Below the pieces are notes generated by a model. It was not told the DNA's origin. It saw nothing but the letters and a program-made list of their open reading frames with translations, and did not search any database. Below, in pieces: positions 1 through 15,880 of a stretch of DNA of 64,000 nt. The stretch comes from Ptiloglossa arizonensis. Its lineage: Eukaryota; Arthropoda; Insecta; Hymenoptera; Colletidae. Position numbers and translations under genes: made by a program. Position 1 is the stretch's first letter. Each line of letters begins with the position of its first letter. Where the stretch lies: NCBI RefSeq assembly GCF_051014685.1, contig NW_027478879.1, forward strand, positions 62,001 through 126,000, in the 5' to 3' direction.

Positions 1-1252
1 GTTATACGTTATACGTTATGCGTTATACGTTATACGTTATACGTTATACGTTATACGTTATACGTTATACGTTATACGTTATACGTTATACGTTATACGT
101 TATACGTTATACGTTATACGTTATACGTTATACGTTATACGTTATACGTTATACGTTATACGTTATACGTTATACGTTATACGCTATACGTTATACGTTA
201 TACGTTATACGTTATACGTTATACGTTATACGCTATACGTTATACGTTCTACGTTCTACGTTATACGTTATACGTTATACGTTATACGTTATACGTTATA
301 CGTTATACGTTATACGTTATACGTTATACGTTATACGTTATACGTTATACGTTATACGTTATACGTATTACGTTATACGTTATACGTTATACGTTATACG
401 TTATACGTTATGCGTTATACGTTATGCGTTATACGTTATACGTTATACGTTATACGCTATACGTTATACGTTATACGTTATACGTTATACGTTATACGTT
501 ATACATTATACGTTATACGTTATACGTTATACGTTATACGTTATACGTTATACGTTATACGTTATACGTTATACGTTATGCGATATACGTTAAACGGTAT
601 ACGTTATACGTTATACGTTGTACGTTATACGTTATACGTTATACGTTATACGTTATACGTTATACGTTATACGTTATACTTTATACGGTATACGTTATAC
701 GTTACACGTTATACGTTATACGTTATACGTTATACGTTATACGTTATACGTTATACGTTATACGTTATACGTTATACGTTATACGTTATACGTTATACGT
801 TATACGTTATACGTTATACGTATTACGTTATACGTTATACGTTATACGTTAAAAGTTATACATTATACGTTATACGTTATACGTTATACGTTATACGTTA
901 TGCGTTATACGTTATACGTTATACGTTATACGTTATACGTTATACGTTATACGTTATACGTTATACTTTATACGGTATACGTTATACGTTATACGTTATA
1001 CGTTATACGTTATACGTTATACGTTATACGTTATACGTTATACGTTATACGTTATACGTTATACGTTATACGTTATACGTTATACTTTATACGTTATACG
1101 TTATACGTTATACGTTATACGTTATACGTTATACGTTATACGTTATACGTTATACGTTATACGTTATACGTTATACGTTATACGTTATACGTTATACGTT
1201 ATACGTTATACGTGATACGTTATACGTTATACGTTATACGTTATACGTTATT
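1..1252. repeat. Left-edge satellite segment upstream of the first landmark
   Basis: This segment begins in mid-array. It holds mostly perfect heptamers, a ttctacg pair near 247-260, one block B at 578 and a ttaaaag/tacatta variant cluster near 849-863. The stretch from block B to the first landmark (675 bp) corresponds to 7,550-8,204 (654 bp), differing by three units. It is therefore probably the tail of a further higher-order copy lying mostly outside the window. Confidence 0.85.
578..635 (+). repeat. Block B (type copy)
   Basis: Block B reads atgcgatatacg, ttaaacgg, tatacg units and gttgtac. Twenty-one starts were found: 578, 2944, 5415, 7550, 10210, 12674, 15236, 16916, 18190, 19989, 20290, 21522, 24490, 26457, 26814, 28256, 28522, 28921, 32785, 36738 and the chimeric 61201. 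All share one position modulo 7 once the two 5-bp insertions are allowed for. It usually lies about 90-100 bp after block Y in the left part. Confidence 0.9.
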
Positions 1253-1298
1253 CAGCATAAGTTCTAGAATATGCGTTATACATTATATGTTATACGTT
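1253..1298 (+). repeat. Landmark block, ttctagaat class (type copy)
   Basis: The core cagcataagttctag is followed by aatatgcg, tacatta and tatgtta. Nine copies carry tctagaat: 1253, 1519, 8204, 8540, 8806, 16037, 19145, 23534 and 25144, all left of 26 kb. Written in 7-bp steps the core reads ttcagca, taagttc, tagaata, tgcgtta: four diverged units that keep register with the flanks. It stops two of the three + frames (taa and tag). Ten further CAGCATAAG copies read ttctagg: 1897, 3465, 4396, 9184, 10731, 11648, 17199, 29197, 34867 and 38778. Two read ttccagg: 32991 and 36937. Confidence 0.93.
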
Positions 1299-2843
1299 AT
1301 ACGTTAAACGTTATACGTTATACGATATACGTTATACGCTATACGTTATACGTCATACGTTACACGTTATACGTTATACGGTATACGTTATACGTTATAC
1401 GTTATACGTTATACGTTATACGTTATACTTTATACGGTATACGTTATACGTTACACGTTATACGTTATACGTTATACGTGATACGTTATAAGTTATACGT
1501 TATACGTTATACGTTATTCAGCATAAGTTCTAGAATATGCGTTATACATTATATGTTATACGTTATACGTTAAACGTTATACGTTATACGATATACGTTA
1601 TACGCTATACGTTATACGTCATACGTTACACGTTATACGTTATACGGTATACGTTATACGTTATACGTTATACGTTATACGTTATACGTTATACGTTATA
1701 CGTTATACGTTATACGTTATACGTCATACGTTATACGTTATACGTTATACGTTATACGTTATACGTATTACGTTATACGTTATACGTTATACGTTAAAAG
1801 TTATACATTATACGTTATACGTTATACGTTATACGTTATACGCTATACGTTATACGTTATACGTTATACGTTATACGCTATACGTTATACGTTATTCAGC
1901 ATAAGTTCTAGGATATGCGTTATACATTATATGTTATACGTTATACGTTAAACGTTATACGTTATACGATATACGTTATACGCTATACGCTATACGTTAT
2001 ACGTCATACGTTACACGTTATACGTTATACGGTATACGTTATACGTTATACGTTATACGTTATACGTTATGCTTTATACGTTATACGTTATACGTTATAC
2101 GTTATACGTCATACGTTATACGTTATACGTTATACGTTATACGTTATACGTATTACGTTATACGTTATACGTTATACGTTAAAAGTTATACATTATACGT
2201 TATACGTTATACGTTATACGTTATGCGTTATACGTTATACGTTATACGTTATACGTTATACGTTATACGTTATACGTTATACGTTATACGTTATACGTTA
2301 TACGTTATACGCTATACGTTATACGCTATACGTTATACGTTATACGTTATACGTTATACGCTATACGTTATACGTTCTACGTTCTACGTTATACGTTATA
2401 CGTTATACGTTATACGTTATACGTTATACGTTATACGTTATACGTTATACGTTATACGTTATACGCTATACGTTATACGCTATACGTTATACGTTATACG
2501 TTATACGTTATACGCTATACGTTATACGTTCTACGTTCTACGTTATACGTTATACGTTATACGTTATACGTTATACGTTATACGTTATACGTTATACGTT
2601 ATACGTTATACGTTATACGTTATACGTTATACGTTATACGTTATACGTTATACGTTATACGTTATACGTATTACGTTATACGTTATACGTTATACGTTAA
2701 AAGTTATACATTATACGTTATACGTTATACGTTATACGTTATGCGTTATACGTTATACGTTATACGTTATACGTTATACGTTGTACGTTATACGTTATAC
2801 GTTATACGTTATACGTTATACGTTATACGTTATACGTTATACG

Positions 2844-2870
2844 TAATACGTTATTTGTTATAGGTTATAC
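2844..2870 (+). repeat. Block Y (type copy)
   Basis: Block Y reads gtaatac then ttatttgttatagg and contains stops in two + frames. Forty-nine copies were located. The first lies at 2851 and the last at 62606, with the other positions listed under each domain; mutated forms are at 24845 and 57657. None was seen in the first 2.8 kb. It occurs in both halves of the array, so it probably predates their divergence. Confidence 0.88.
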
Positions 2871-4395
2871 GTTATACGTTATACGTTATACGTTATACGT
2901 TATACGTTATACGTTATACGTTATACGTTATACGTTATACGTTATGCGATATACGTTAAACGGTATACGTTATACGTTATACGTTGTACGTTATACGTTA
3001 TACGTTATACGTTATACGTTATACGTTATACGCTATACGTTATACTTCATACGGTATACGTTATACGTTACACGTTATACGTTATACGTTATACGTTATA
3101 CGTTATACGTTATACGTTATACGTTATACGTTATACGTTATACGTTATACGTTCTACGTTATACGTTATACGTTCTACGTTATACGTTATACGTTATACG
3201 TTATACGTTATACGTTATACGTTATACGTTATACGTTATACGTTATACGTTATACGTTATACGTTATACGTTATACGTTATACGTTATACGTTATACGGT
3301 ATACGTTATACGTTACAGGTTATACGTTATACGTTATACGTTATACGTTATACGTTATACTTTATACGGTATACGTTATACGTTACACGTTATACGTTAT
3401 ACGTTATACGTTATACGTTATACGTTATACGTTATACGTTATACGTTATACGTTATACGTTATTCAGCATAAGTTCTAGGATATGCGTTATACATTATAT
3501 GTTATACGTTATACGTTATACGTTATACGTTATACGTTATACCTTATACGGTATACGTTATACGTTACACGTTATACGTTATACGTTATACGTTATACGT
3601 TATACGTTATACGTTATACGTTATACGTTATACGTTATACGTTATACGTTATACGTTATAAGTTATACATTATACGGTATACGTTATACGTTATACGTTA
3701 TACGTTATACGTTATACGTTATACGTCATACGTTATACGTTATACGTTATACGTTATACGTTATACGTTATACGTATTACGTTATACGTTATACGTTATA
3801 CGTTAAAAGTTATACATTATACGTTATACGTTATACGTTATACGTTATGCGTTATACGTTATACGTTATACGTTATACGTTATACGTTATACGTTATACG
3901 TTATACGTTATACTTTATACGGTATACGTTATACGTTATACGTTATACGTTATACGTTATACGTTATACGTTATACGTAATACGTTATTTGTTATAGGTT
4001 ATACGTTATACGTTATACGTTGTACGTTAAAAGTTATACATTATACGTTATACGTTATACGTTATACGTTATGCGTTATACGTTATACGTTATACGTTAT
4101 ACGTTATACGTTATACGTTATACGTTATACGTTATACGTTATACGTTATACGTTATACGTTATACGTTATACGTTATACGTTATACGTTATACGTTATAC
4201 TTTATACGGTATACGTTATACGTTACACGTTATACGTTATACGTTATACGCTATACGTTATACGTTATACGTTATACGTTATACGTTATACGTTATACGC
4301 TATACGTTATACGTTCTACGTTCTACGTTATACGTTATACGTTATACGTTATACGTTATACGTTATACGTTATACGTTATACGTTATACGTTATT

Positions 4396-4743
4396 CAGCA
4401 TAAGTTCTAGGATATGCGTTATACATTATATGTTATACGTTATACGTTAAACGTTATACGTTATACGATATACGTTATACGCTATACGTTATACGTCATA
4501 CGTTACACGTTATACGTTATACGGTATACGTTATACGTTATACGTTATACGTTATACGTTATGCTTTATACGTTATACGTTATACGTTATACGTATTACG
4601 TTATAGCTTATACGTTATACGTTATAGGTTATACGTTATACGTTATACGTTATACATTATACGTTGTACGTTATACGTTATACGTTATACGTTATACGTT
4701 ATACGATATACGTTATACGTTATATGTTATAGGTTATACGTAA
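4396..4743. repeat. Landmark plus conserved downstream module (about 350 bp), type copy
   Basis: The module starts with the landmark core and continues through gttaaac, gatatac, gctatac, gtcatac, gttacac, ggtatac, gctttatac, gtattac, gttatagc, gttatagg, tacatta, gttgtac, gatatac and tatatgttatagg. The conceptual + frame over 4414-4743 is identical to those at 11666-11995, 17217-17546, 23552-23881, 25162-25491 and 29215-29544. It nearly matches 60130-60459 and 63665-63994. It is the longest block kept almost unchanged across the whole window. Confidence 0.9.
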
Positions 4744-7700
4744 TACGTTATACGTTATACGTTATACGTTATACGTTATACGTTATACGTTCTACGTTAT
4801 ACGTTATACGTTCTACGTTATACGTTATACGTTATACGTTATACGTTATACGTTATACGTTATACGTTATACGTTATACGTTATACGTTATACGTTATAC
4901 GTTATACGTTATACGTTATACGTTATACGTTATACGTTATACGTTATACGTTATACGTTATACGCTATACGTTATACGTTATACGTTATACGTTATACGT
5001 TATACGTTATACGCTATACGTTATACGTTCTACGTTCTACGTTATACGTTATACGTTATACGTTATACGTTATACGTTATACGTTATACGTTATACGTTA
5101 TACGTTATACGTTATACGTTATACGTTATACGTATTACGTTATACGTTATACGTTATACGTTAAAAGTTATACATTATACGTTATACGTTATACGTTATA
5201 CGTTATGCGTTATACGTTATACGTTATACGTTATACGTTATACGTTATACGTTATACGTTATACGTTATACGTTATACGTTATACGTTATACGTTATACG
5301 TTATACGTAGTACGTTATTTGTTATAGGTTATACGTTATACGTTATACGTTATACGTTATACGTTATACGTTATACGTTATACGTTATACGTTATACGTT
5401 ATACGTTATACGTTATGCGATATACGTTAAACGGTATACGTTATACGTTATACGTTGTACGTTATACGTTATACGTTATACGTTATACGTTATACGTTAT
5501 ACGTTATACGTTATACTTTATACGGTATACGTTATACGTTACACGTTATACGTTATACGTTATACGTTATACGTTATACGTTATACGTTATACGTTATAC
5601 GTTATACGTTATACGTTATACGTTATACGTTATACGTTATACGTTATACGTTATACGTATTACGTTATACGTTATACGTTATACGTTAAAAGTTATACAT
5701 TATACGTTATACGTTATACGTTATACGTTATGCGTTATACGTTATACGTTATACGTTATACGTTATACGTTATACGTTATACGTTATACGTTATACTGTA
5801 TACGGTATACGTTATACGTTATACGTTATACGTTATACGTTATACGTTATACGTTATACGTTATACGTTATACGTTATACGTTATACGTTATACGTTATA
5901 CTTTATACGTTATACGTTATACGTTATACGTTATACGTTATACGTTATACGTTATACGTTATACGTTATACGTTATACGTTATACGTTATACGTTATACG
6001 TTATACGTTATACGTTATACGTTATACGTTATACGTTATACGTTATACGTTATACGTTATACGTAATACGTTATTTGTTATAGGTTATACGTTATACGTT
6101 ATACGTTATACGTTATGCGTTATACGTTATACGTTATACGTTATACGTTATACGTTATACGTTATACGTTATACGTTATACGTTGTACGTTATACGTTAT
6201 ACGTTATACGTTATACGTTATACGATATACGTTATACGTTATATGTTATAGGTTATACGTAATACGTTATACGTTATACGTTATACGTTATACGTTATAC
6301 GTTATACGTTCTACGTTATACGTTATACGTTCTACGTTATACGTTATACGTTATACGTTATACGTTATACGTTATACGTTATACGTTATACGTTATACGT
6401 TACACGTTATACGTTATACTGTATACGGTATACGTTATACGTTATACGTTATACGTTATACGTTATACGTTATACGTTATACGTTATACGTTATACGTTA
6501 TACGTTATACTTTATACGTTATACGTTATACGTTATACGTTATACGTTATACGTTATACGTTATACGTTATACGTTATACGTTATACGTTATACGTTATA
6601 CGTTATACGTTATACGCTATACGTTATACGTTATACGTTATACGTTATACGTTATACGTAATACGTTATTTGTTATAGGTTATACGTTATACGTTATACG
6701 TTATACGTTATACGTTATGCGTTATACGTTATACGTTATACGTTATACGTTATACGTTATACGTTATACGTTATACGTTATACGTTATACGTTATACGTT
6801 ATACGTTGTACGTTATACGTTATACGTTATACGTTATACGTTATACGATATACGTTATACGTTATATGTTATAGGTTATACGTAATACGTTATACGTTAT
6901 ACGTTATACGTTATACGTTATACGTTATACGTTCTACGTTATACGTTATACGTTCTACGTTATACGTTATACGTTATACGTTATACGTTATACGTTATAC
7001 GTTATACGTTATACGTTATACGTTATACGTTATACGTTATACGTTATACGTTATACGTTATACGTTATACGTTATACGTTATACGTTATACGTTATACGT
7101 TATACGTTATACGTTATACGTTATACGCTATACGTTATACGTTATACGTTATACGTTATACGTTATACGTTATACGCTATACGTTATACGTTCTACGTTC
7201 TACGTTATACGTTATACGTTATACGTTATACGTTATACGTTATACGTTATACGTTATACGTTATACGTTATACGTTATACGTTATACGTATTACGTTATA
7301 CGTTATACGTTATACGTTAAAAGTTATACATTATACGTTATACGTTATACGTTATACGTTATGCGTTATACGTTATACGTTATACGTTATACGTTATACG
7401 TTATACGTTATACGTTATACGTTATACGTTATACGTTATACGTTATACGTAGTACGTTATTTGTTATAGGTTATACGTTATACATTATACGTTATACGTT
7501 ATACGTTATACGTTATACGTTATACGTTATACGTTATACGTTATACGTTATGCGATATACGTTAAACGGTATACGTTATACGTTATACGTTGTACGTTAT
7601 ACGTTATACGTTATACGTTATACGTTATACGTTATACGTTATACGTTATACTTTATACGGTATACGTTATACGTTACACGTTATACGTTATACGTTATAC

Positions 7701-10700
7701 GTTATACGTTATACGTTATACGTTATACGTTATACGTTATACGTTATACGTTATACGTTATACGTTATACGTTATACGTTATACGTATTACGTTATACGT
7801 TATACGTTATACGTTAAAAGTTATACATTATACGTTATACGTTATACGTTATACGTTATACGTTATGCGTTATACGTTATACGTTATACGTTATACGTTA
7901 TACGTTATACGTTATACGTTATACGTTATACTTTATACGGTATACGTTATACGTTATACGTTATACGTTATACGTTATACGTTATACGTTATACGTTATA
8001 CGTTATACGTTATACGTTATACGTTATACGTTATACGTTATACTTTATACGTTATACGTTATACGTTATACGTTATACGTTATACGTTATACGTTATACG
8101 TTATACGTTATACGTTATACGTTATACGTTATACGTTATACGTTATACGTTATACGTTATACGTGATACGTTATACGTTATACGTTATACGTTATACGTT
8201 ATTCAGCATAAGTTCTAGAATATGCGTTATACATTATATGTTATACGTTATACGTTAAACGTTATACGTTATACGATATACGTTATACGCTATACGTTAT
8301 ACGTCATACGTTACACGTTATACGTTATACGGTATACGTTATACGTTATACGTTATACGTTATACGTTATACGTTATACTTTATACGGTATACGTTATAC
8401 GTTACACGTTATACGTTATACGTTATACGTGATACGTTATAAGTTATACGTTATACGTTATACGTTATACGTTATACGTTATACGTTATACGTTATACGT
8501 GATACGTTATACGTTATACGTTATACGTTATACGTTATTCAGCATAAGTTCTAGAATATGCGTTATACATTATATGTTATACGTTATACGTTAAACGTTA
8601 TACGTTATACGATATACGTTATACGCTATACGTTATACGTCATACGTTACACGTTATACGTTATACGGTATACGTTATACGTTATACGTTATACGTTATA
8701 CGTTATACGTTATACTTTATACGGTATACGTTATACGTTACACGTTATACGTTATACGTTATACGTGATACGTTATAAGTTATACGTTATACGTTATACG
8801 TTATTCAGCATAAGTTCTAGAATATGCGTTATACATTATATGTTATACGTTATACGTTAAACGTTATACGTTATACGATATACGTTATACGCTATACGTT
8901 ATACGTCATACGTTACACGTTATACGTTATACGGTATACGTTATACGTTATACGTTATACGTTATACGTTATACGTTATACGTTATACGTTATACGTTAT
9001 ACGTTATACGTCATACGTTATACGTTATACGTTATACGTTATACGTTATACGTATTACGTTATACGTTATACGTTATACGTTAAAAGTTATACATTATAC
9101 GTTATACGTTATACGTTATACGTTATACGCTATACGTTATACGTTATACGTTATACGTTATACGCTATACGTTATACGTTATTCAGCATAAGTTCTAGGA
9201 TATGCGTTATACATTATATGTTATACGTTATACGTTAAACGTTATACGTTATACGATATACGTTATACGCTATACGTTATACGTCATACGTTACACGTTA
9301 TACGTTATACGGTATACGTTATACGTTATACGTTATACGTTATACGTTATGCTTTATACGTTATACGTTATACGTTATACGTTATACGTCATACGTTATA
9401 CGTTATACGTTATACGTTATACGTTATACGTATTACGTTATACGTTATACGTTATACGTTAAAAGTTATACATTATACGTTATACGTTATACGTTATACG
9501 TTATGCGTTATACGTTATACGTTATACGTTATACGTTATACGTTATACGTTATACGTTATACGTTATACGTTATACGTTATACGTTATACGCTATACGTT
9601 ATACGCTATACGTTATACGTTATACGTTATACGTTATACGCTATACGTTATACGTTCTACGTTCTACGTTATACGTTATACGTTATACGTTATACGTTAT
9701 ACGTTATACGTTATACGTTATACGTTATACGTTATACGTTATACGCTATACGTTATACGCTATACGTTATACGTTATACGTTATACGTTATACGCTATAC
9801 GTTATACGTTCTACGTTCTACGTTATACGTTATACGTTATACGTTATACGTTATACGTTATACGTTATACGTTATACGTTATACGTTATACGTTATACGT
9901 TATACGTTATACGTTATACGTTATACGTTATACGTATTACGTTATACGTTATACGTTATACGTTAAAAGTTATACATTATACGTTATACGTTATACGTTA
10001 TACGTTATGCGTTATACGTTATACGTTATACGTTATACGTTATACGTTATACGTTATACGTTATACGTTATACGTTATACGTTATACGTTATACGTTATA
10101 CGTTATACGTAATACGTTATTTGTTATAGGTTATACGTTATACGTTATACGTTATACGTTATACGTTATACGTTATACGTTATACGTTATACGTTATACG
10201 TTATACGTTATGCGATATACGTTAAACGGTATACGTTATACGTTATACGTTGTACGTTATACGTTATACGTTATACGTTATACGTTATACGTTATACGTT
10301 ATACGTTATACTTTATACGGTATACGTTATACGTTACACGTTATACGTTATACGTTATACGTTATACGTTATACGTTATACGTTATACGTTATACGTTAT
10401 ACGTTATACGTTATACGTTCTACGTTATACGTTATACGTTCTACGTTATACGTTATACGTTATACGTTATACGTTATACGTTATACGTTATACGTTATAC
10501 GTTATACGTTATACGTTATACGTTATACGTTATACGTTATACGTTATACGTTATACGTTATACGGTATACGTTATACGTTACAGGTTATACGTTATACGT
10601 TATACGTTATACGTTATACGTTATACTTTATACGGTATACGTTATACGTTACACGTTATACGTTATACGTTATACGTTATACGTTATACGTTATACGTTA

Positions 10701-13700
10701 TACGTTATACGTTATACGTTATACGTTATTCAGCATAAGTTCTAGGATATGCGTTATACATTATATGTTATACGTTATACGTTATACGTTATACGTTATA
10801 CGTTATACCTTATACGGTATACGTTATACGTTACACGTTATACGTTATACGTTATACGTTATACGTTATACGTTATACGTTATACGTTATACGTTATACG
10901 TTATACGTTATACGTTATACGTTATAAGTTATACATTATACGGTATACGTTATACGTTATACGTTATACGTTATACGTTATACGTTATACGTCATACGTT
11001 ATACGTTATACGTTATACGTTATACGTTATACGTATTACGTTATACGTTATACGTTATACGTTAAAAGTTATACATTATACGTTATACGTTATACGTTAT
11101 ACGTTATGCGTTATACGTTATACGTTATACGTTATACGTTATACGTTATACGTTATACGTTATACGTTATACTTTATACGGTATACGTTATACGTTATAC
11201 GTTATACGTTATACGTTATACGTTATACGTTATACGTAATACGTTATTTGTTATAGGTTATACGTTATACGTTATACGTTGTACGTTAAAAGTTATACAT
11301 TATACGTTATACGTTATACGTTATTCGTTATGCGTTATACGTTATACGTTATACGTTATACGTTATACGTTATACGTTATACGTTATACGTTATACGTTA
11401 TACGTTATACGTTATACGTTATACGTTATACGTTATACGTTATACGTTATACTTTATACGGTATACGTTATACGTTACACGTTATACGTTATACGTTATA
11501 CGCTATACGTTATACGTTATACGTTATACGTTATACGTTATACGTTATACGCTATACGTTATACGTTCTACGTTCTACGTTATACGTTATACGTTATACG
11601 TTATACGTTATACGTTATACGTTATACGTTATACGTTATACGTTATTCAGCATAAGTTCTAGGATATGCGTTATACATTATATGTTATACGTTATACGTT
11701 AAACGTTATACGTTATACGATATACGTTATACGCTATACGTTATACGTCATACGTTACACGTTATACGTTATACGGTATACGTTATACGTTATACGTTAT
11801 ACGTTATACGTTATGCTTTATACGTTATACGTTATACGTTATACGTATTACGTTATAGCTTATACGTTATACGTTATAGGTTATACGTTATACGTTATAC
11901 GTTATACATTATACGTTGTACGTTATACGTTATACGTTATACGTTATACGTTATACGATATACGTTATACGTTATATGTTATAGGTTATACGTAATACGT
12001 TATACGTTATACGTTATACGTTATACGTTATACGTTATACGTTCTACGTTATACGTTATACGTTCTACGTTATACGTTATACGTTATACGTTATACGTTA
12101 TACGTTATACGTTATACGTTATACGTTATACGTTATACGTTATACGTTATACGTTATACGTTATACGTTATACGTTATACGTTATACGTTATACGTTATA
12201 CGTTATACGTTATACGTTATACGTTATACGCTATACGTTATACGTTATACGTTATACGTTATACGTTATACGTTATACGCTATACGTTATACGTTCTACG
12301 TTCTACGTTATACGTTATACGTTATACGTTATACGTTATACGTTATACGTTATACGTTATACGTTATACGTTATACGTTATACGTTATACGTTATACGTA
12401 TTACGTTATACGTTATACGTTATACGTTAAAAGTTATACATTATACGTTATACGTTATACGTTATACGTTATGCGTTATACGTTATACGTTATACGTTAT
12501 ACGTTATACGTTATACGTTATACGTTATACGTTATACGTTATACGTTATACGTTATACGTTATACGTTATACGTAGTACGTTATTTGTTATAGGTTATAC
12601 GTTATACGTTATACGTTATACGTTATACGTTATACGTTATACGTTATACGTTATACGTTATACGTTATACGTTATGCGATATACGTTAAACGGTATACGT
12701 TATACGTTATACGTTGTACGTTATACGTTATACGTTATACGTTATACGTTATACGTTATACGTTATACGTTATACTTTATACGGTATACGTTATACGTTA
12801 CACGTTATACGTTATACGTTATACGTTATACGTTATACGTTATACGTTATACGTTATACGTTATACGTTATACGTTATACGTTATACGTTATACGTTATA
12901 CGTTATACGTATTACGTTATACGTTATACGTTATACGTTAAAAGTTATACATTATACGTTATACGTTATACGTTATACGTTATGCGTTATACGTTATACG
13001 TTATACGTTATACGTTATACGTTATACGTTATACGTTATACGTTATACTGTATACGGTATACGTTATACGTTATACGTTATACGTTATACGTTATACGTT
13101 ATACGTTATACGTTATACGTTATACGTTATACGTTATACGTTATACGTTATACTTTATACGTTATACGTTATACGTTATACGTTATACGTTATACGTTAT
13201 ACGTTATACGTTATACGTTATACGTTATACGTTATACGTTATACGTTATACGTTATACGTTATACGTTATACGTTATACGTTATACGTTATACGTTATAC
13301 GTAATACGTTATTTGTTATAGGTTATACGTTATACGTTATACGTTATACGTTATGCGTTATACGTTATACGTTATACGTTATACGTTATACGTTATACGT
13401 TATACGTTATACGTTATACGTTGTACGTTATACGTTATACGTTATACGTTATACGTTATACGATATACGTTATACGTTATATGTTATAGGTTATACGTAA
13501 TACGTTATACGTTATACGTTATACGTTATACGTTATACGTTATACGTTCTACGTTATACGTTATACGTTCTACGTTATACGTTATACGTTATACGTTATA
13601 CGTTATACGTTATACGTTATACGTTATACGTTATACGTTACACGTTATACGTTATACTGTATACGGTATACGTTATACGTTATACGTTATACGTTATACG

Positions 13701-13954
13701 TTATACGTTATACGTTATACGTTATACGTTATACGTTATACGTTATACTTTATACGTTATACGTTATACGTTATACGTTATACGTTATACGTTATACGTT
13801 ATACGTTATACGTTATACGTTATACGTTATACGTTATACGTTATACGTTATACGTTATACGTTATACGTTATACGTTATACGTTATACGTTATACGTAAT
13901 ACGTTATTTGTTATAGGTTATACGTTATACGTTATACGTTATACGTTATACGTT

Positions 13955-14850
13955 ATGCGTTATACGTTATACGTTATACGTTATACGTTATACGTTATAC
14001 GTTATACGTTATACGTTATACGTTATACGTTATACGTTATACGTTGTACGTTATACGTTATACGTTATACGTTATACGTTATACGATATACGTTATACGT
14101 TATATGTTATAGGTTATACGTAATACGTTATACGTTATACGTTATACGTTATACGTTATACGTTATACGTTCTACGTTATACGTTATACGTTCTACGTTA
14201 TACGTTATACGTTATACGTTATACGTTATACGTTATACGTTATACGTTATACGTTATACGTTATACGTTATACGTTATACGTTATACGTTATACGTTATA
14301 CGTTATACGTTATACGTTATACGTTATACGTTATACGTTATACGTTATACGTTATACGTTATACGCTATACGTTATACGTTATACGTTATACGTTATACG
14401 TTATGCGTTATACGTTATACGTTATACGTTATACGTTATACGTTATACGTTATACGTTATACGTTATACGTTATACGTTATACGTTATACGTTGTACGTT
14501 ATACGTTATACGTTATACGTTATACGTTATACGATATACGTTATACGTTATATGTTATAGGTTATACGTAATACGTTATACGTTATACGTTATACGTTAT
14601 ACGTTATACGTTATACGTTCTACGTTATACGTTATACGTTCTACGTTATACGTTATACGTTATACGTTATACGTTATACGTTATACGTTATACGTTATAC
14701 GTTATACGTTATACGTTATACGTTATACGTTATACGTTATACGTTATACGTTATACGTTATACGTTATACGTTATACGTTATACGTTATACGTTATACGT
14801 TATACGTTATACGCTATACGTTATACGTTATACGTTATACGTTATACGTT
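13955..14850. repeat. 448-bp tandem duplication inside copy 2
   Basis: The atgcg-initiated segments at 13,955 and 14,403 are 448 bp (64 units) apart. They carry the same ordered variants: gttgtac, then gatatac, tatatgttatagg, gtaatac, and two ttctacg units. Copy 1 has only two such segments (6,115 and 6,717), whereas copy 2 has three (13,353, 13,955, 14,403). The offset between copies jumps from 7238 to 7686 across this point, exactly 448, so the extra copy arose after the large duplication. Confidence 0.88.
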
Positions 14851-15839
14851 ATACGTTATACGCTATACGTTATACGTTCTACGTTCTACGTTATACGTTA
14901 TACGTTATACGTTATACGTTATACGTTATACGTTATACGTTATACGTTATACGTTATACGTTATACGTTATACGTATTACGTTATACGTTATACGTTATA
15001 CGTTAAAAGTTATACATTATACGTTATACGTTATACGTTATACGTTATGCGTTATACGTTATACGTTATACGTTATACGTTATACGTTATACGTTATACG
15101 TTATACGTTATACGTTATACGTTATACGTTATACGTAGTACGTTATTTGTTATAGGTTATACGTTATACATTATACGTTATACGTTATACGTTATACGTT
15201 ATACGTTATACGTTATACGTTATACGTTATACGTTATGCGATATACGTTAAACGGTATACGTTATACGTTATACGTTGTACGTTATACGTTATACGTTAT
15301 ACGTTATACGTTATACGTTATACGTTATACGTTATACTTTATACGGTATACGTTATACGTTACACGTTATACGTTATACGTTATACGTTATACGTTATAC
15401 GTTATACGTTATACGTTATACGTTATACGTTATACGTTATACGTTATACGTTATACGTTATACGTTATACGTATTACGTTATACGTTATACGTTATACGT
15501 TAAAAGTTATACATTATACGTTATACGTTATACGTTATACGTTATACGTTATGCGTTATACGTTATACGTTATACGTTATACGTTATACGTTATACGTTA
15601 TACGTTATACGTTATACTTTATACGGTATACGTTATACGTTATACGTTATACGTTATACGTTATACGTTATACGTTATACGTTATACGTTATACGTTATA
15701 CGTTATACGTTATACGTTATACGTTATACTTTATACGTTATACGTTATACGTTATACGTTATACGTTATACGTTATACGTTATACGTTATACGTTATACG
15801 TTATACGTTATACGTTATACGTTATACGTTATACGTTAT

Positions 15840-15880
15840 ACGTTATACGTGATACGCTATACGTTATACGTCATACGTTA
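15840..15880. other. In-register deletion junction that removed a landmark
   Basis: Here gtgatacg is joined directly to ctatacg and then to gtcatacg. In the corresponding place of copy 1, gtgatacg (8,163) and ctatacg (8,290) are separated by 119 bp (17 units, 8,171-8,289) that contain the 8204 landmark. The junction is best read as a deletion of exactly whole units, the product expected from unequal exchange or slippage between aligned heptamers. Confidence 0.8.

Larger units (their letters stand above)
1253..8539. repeat. Higher-order repeat, copy 1 (about 7.3 kb)
   Basis: This is the first copy of a long composite unit. Landmarks start at 1253, 1519, 1897, 3465, 4396 and 8204. Block B lies at 2944, 5415 and 7550; block Y at 2851, 3985, 5315, 6071, 6666 and 7457. 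Matching elements lie in the next segment at offsets of 7287 (1253, 1519, 1897), 7266 (2851, 2944, 3465, 5315), 7259 (3985, 5415), 7252 (4396), 7238 (6071, 6666) and 7686 (7457, 7550). All offsets are multiples of 7. The 8204-8539 part is an extra local duplication: landmarks 8204 and 8540 are 336 bp apart and both resemble 1253. Copy ends are therefore approximate. Confidence 0.9.
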
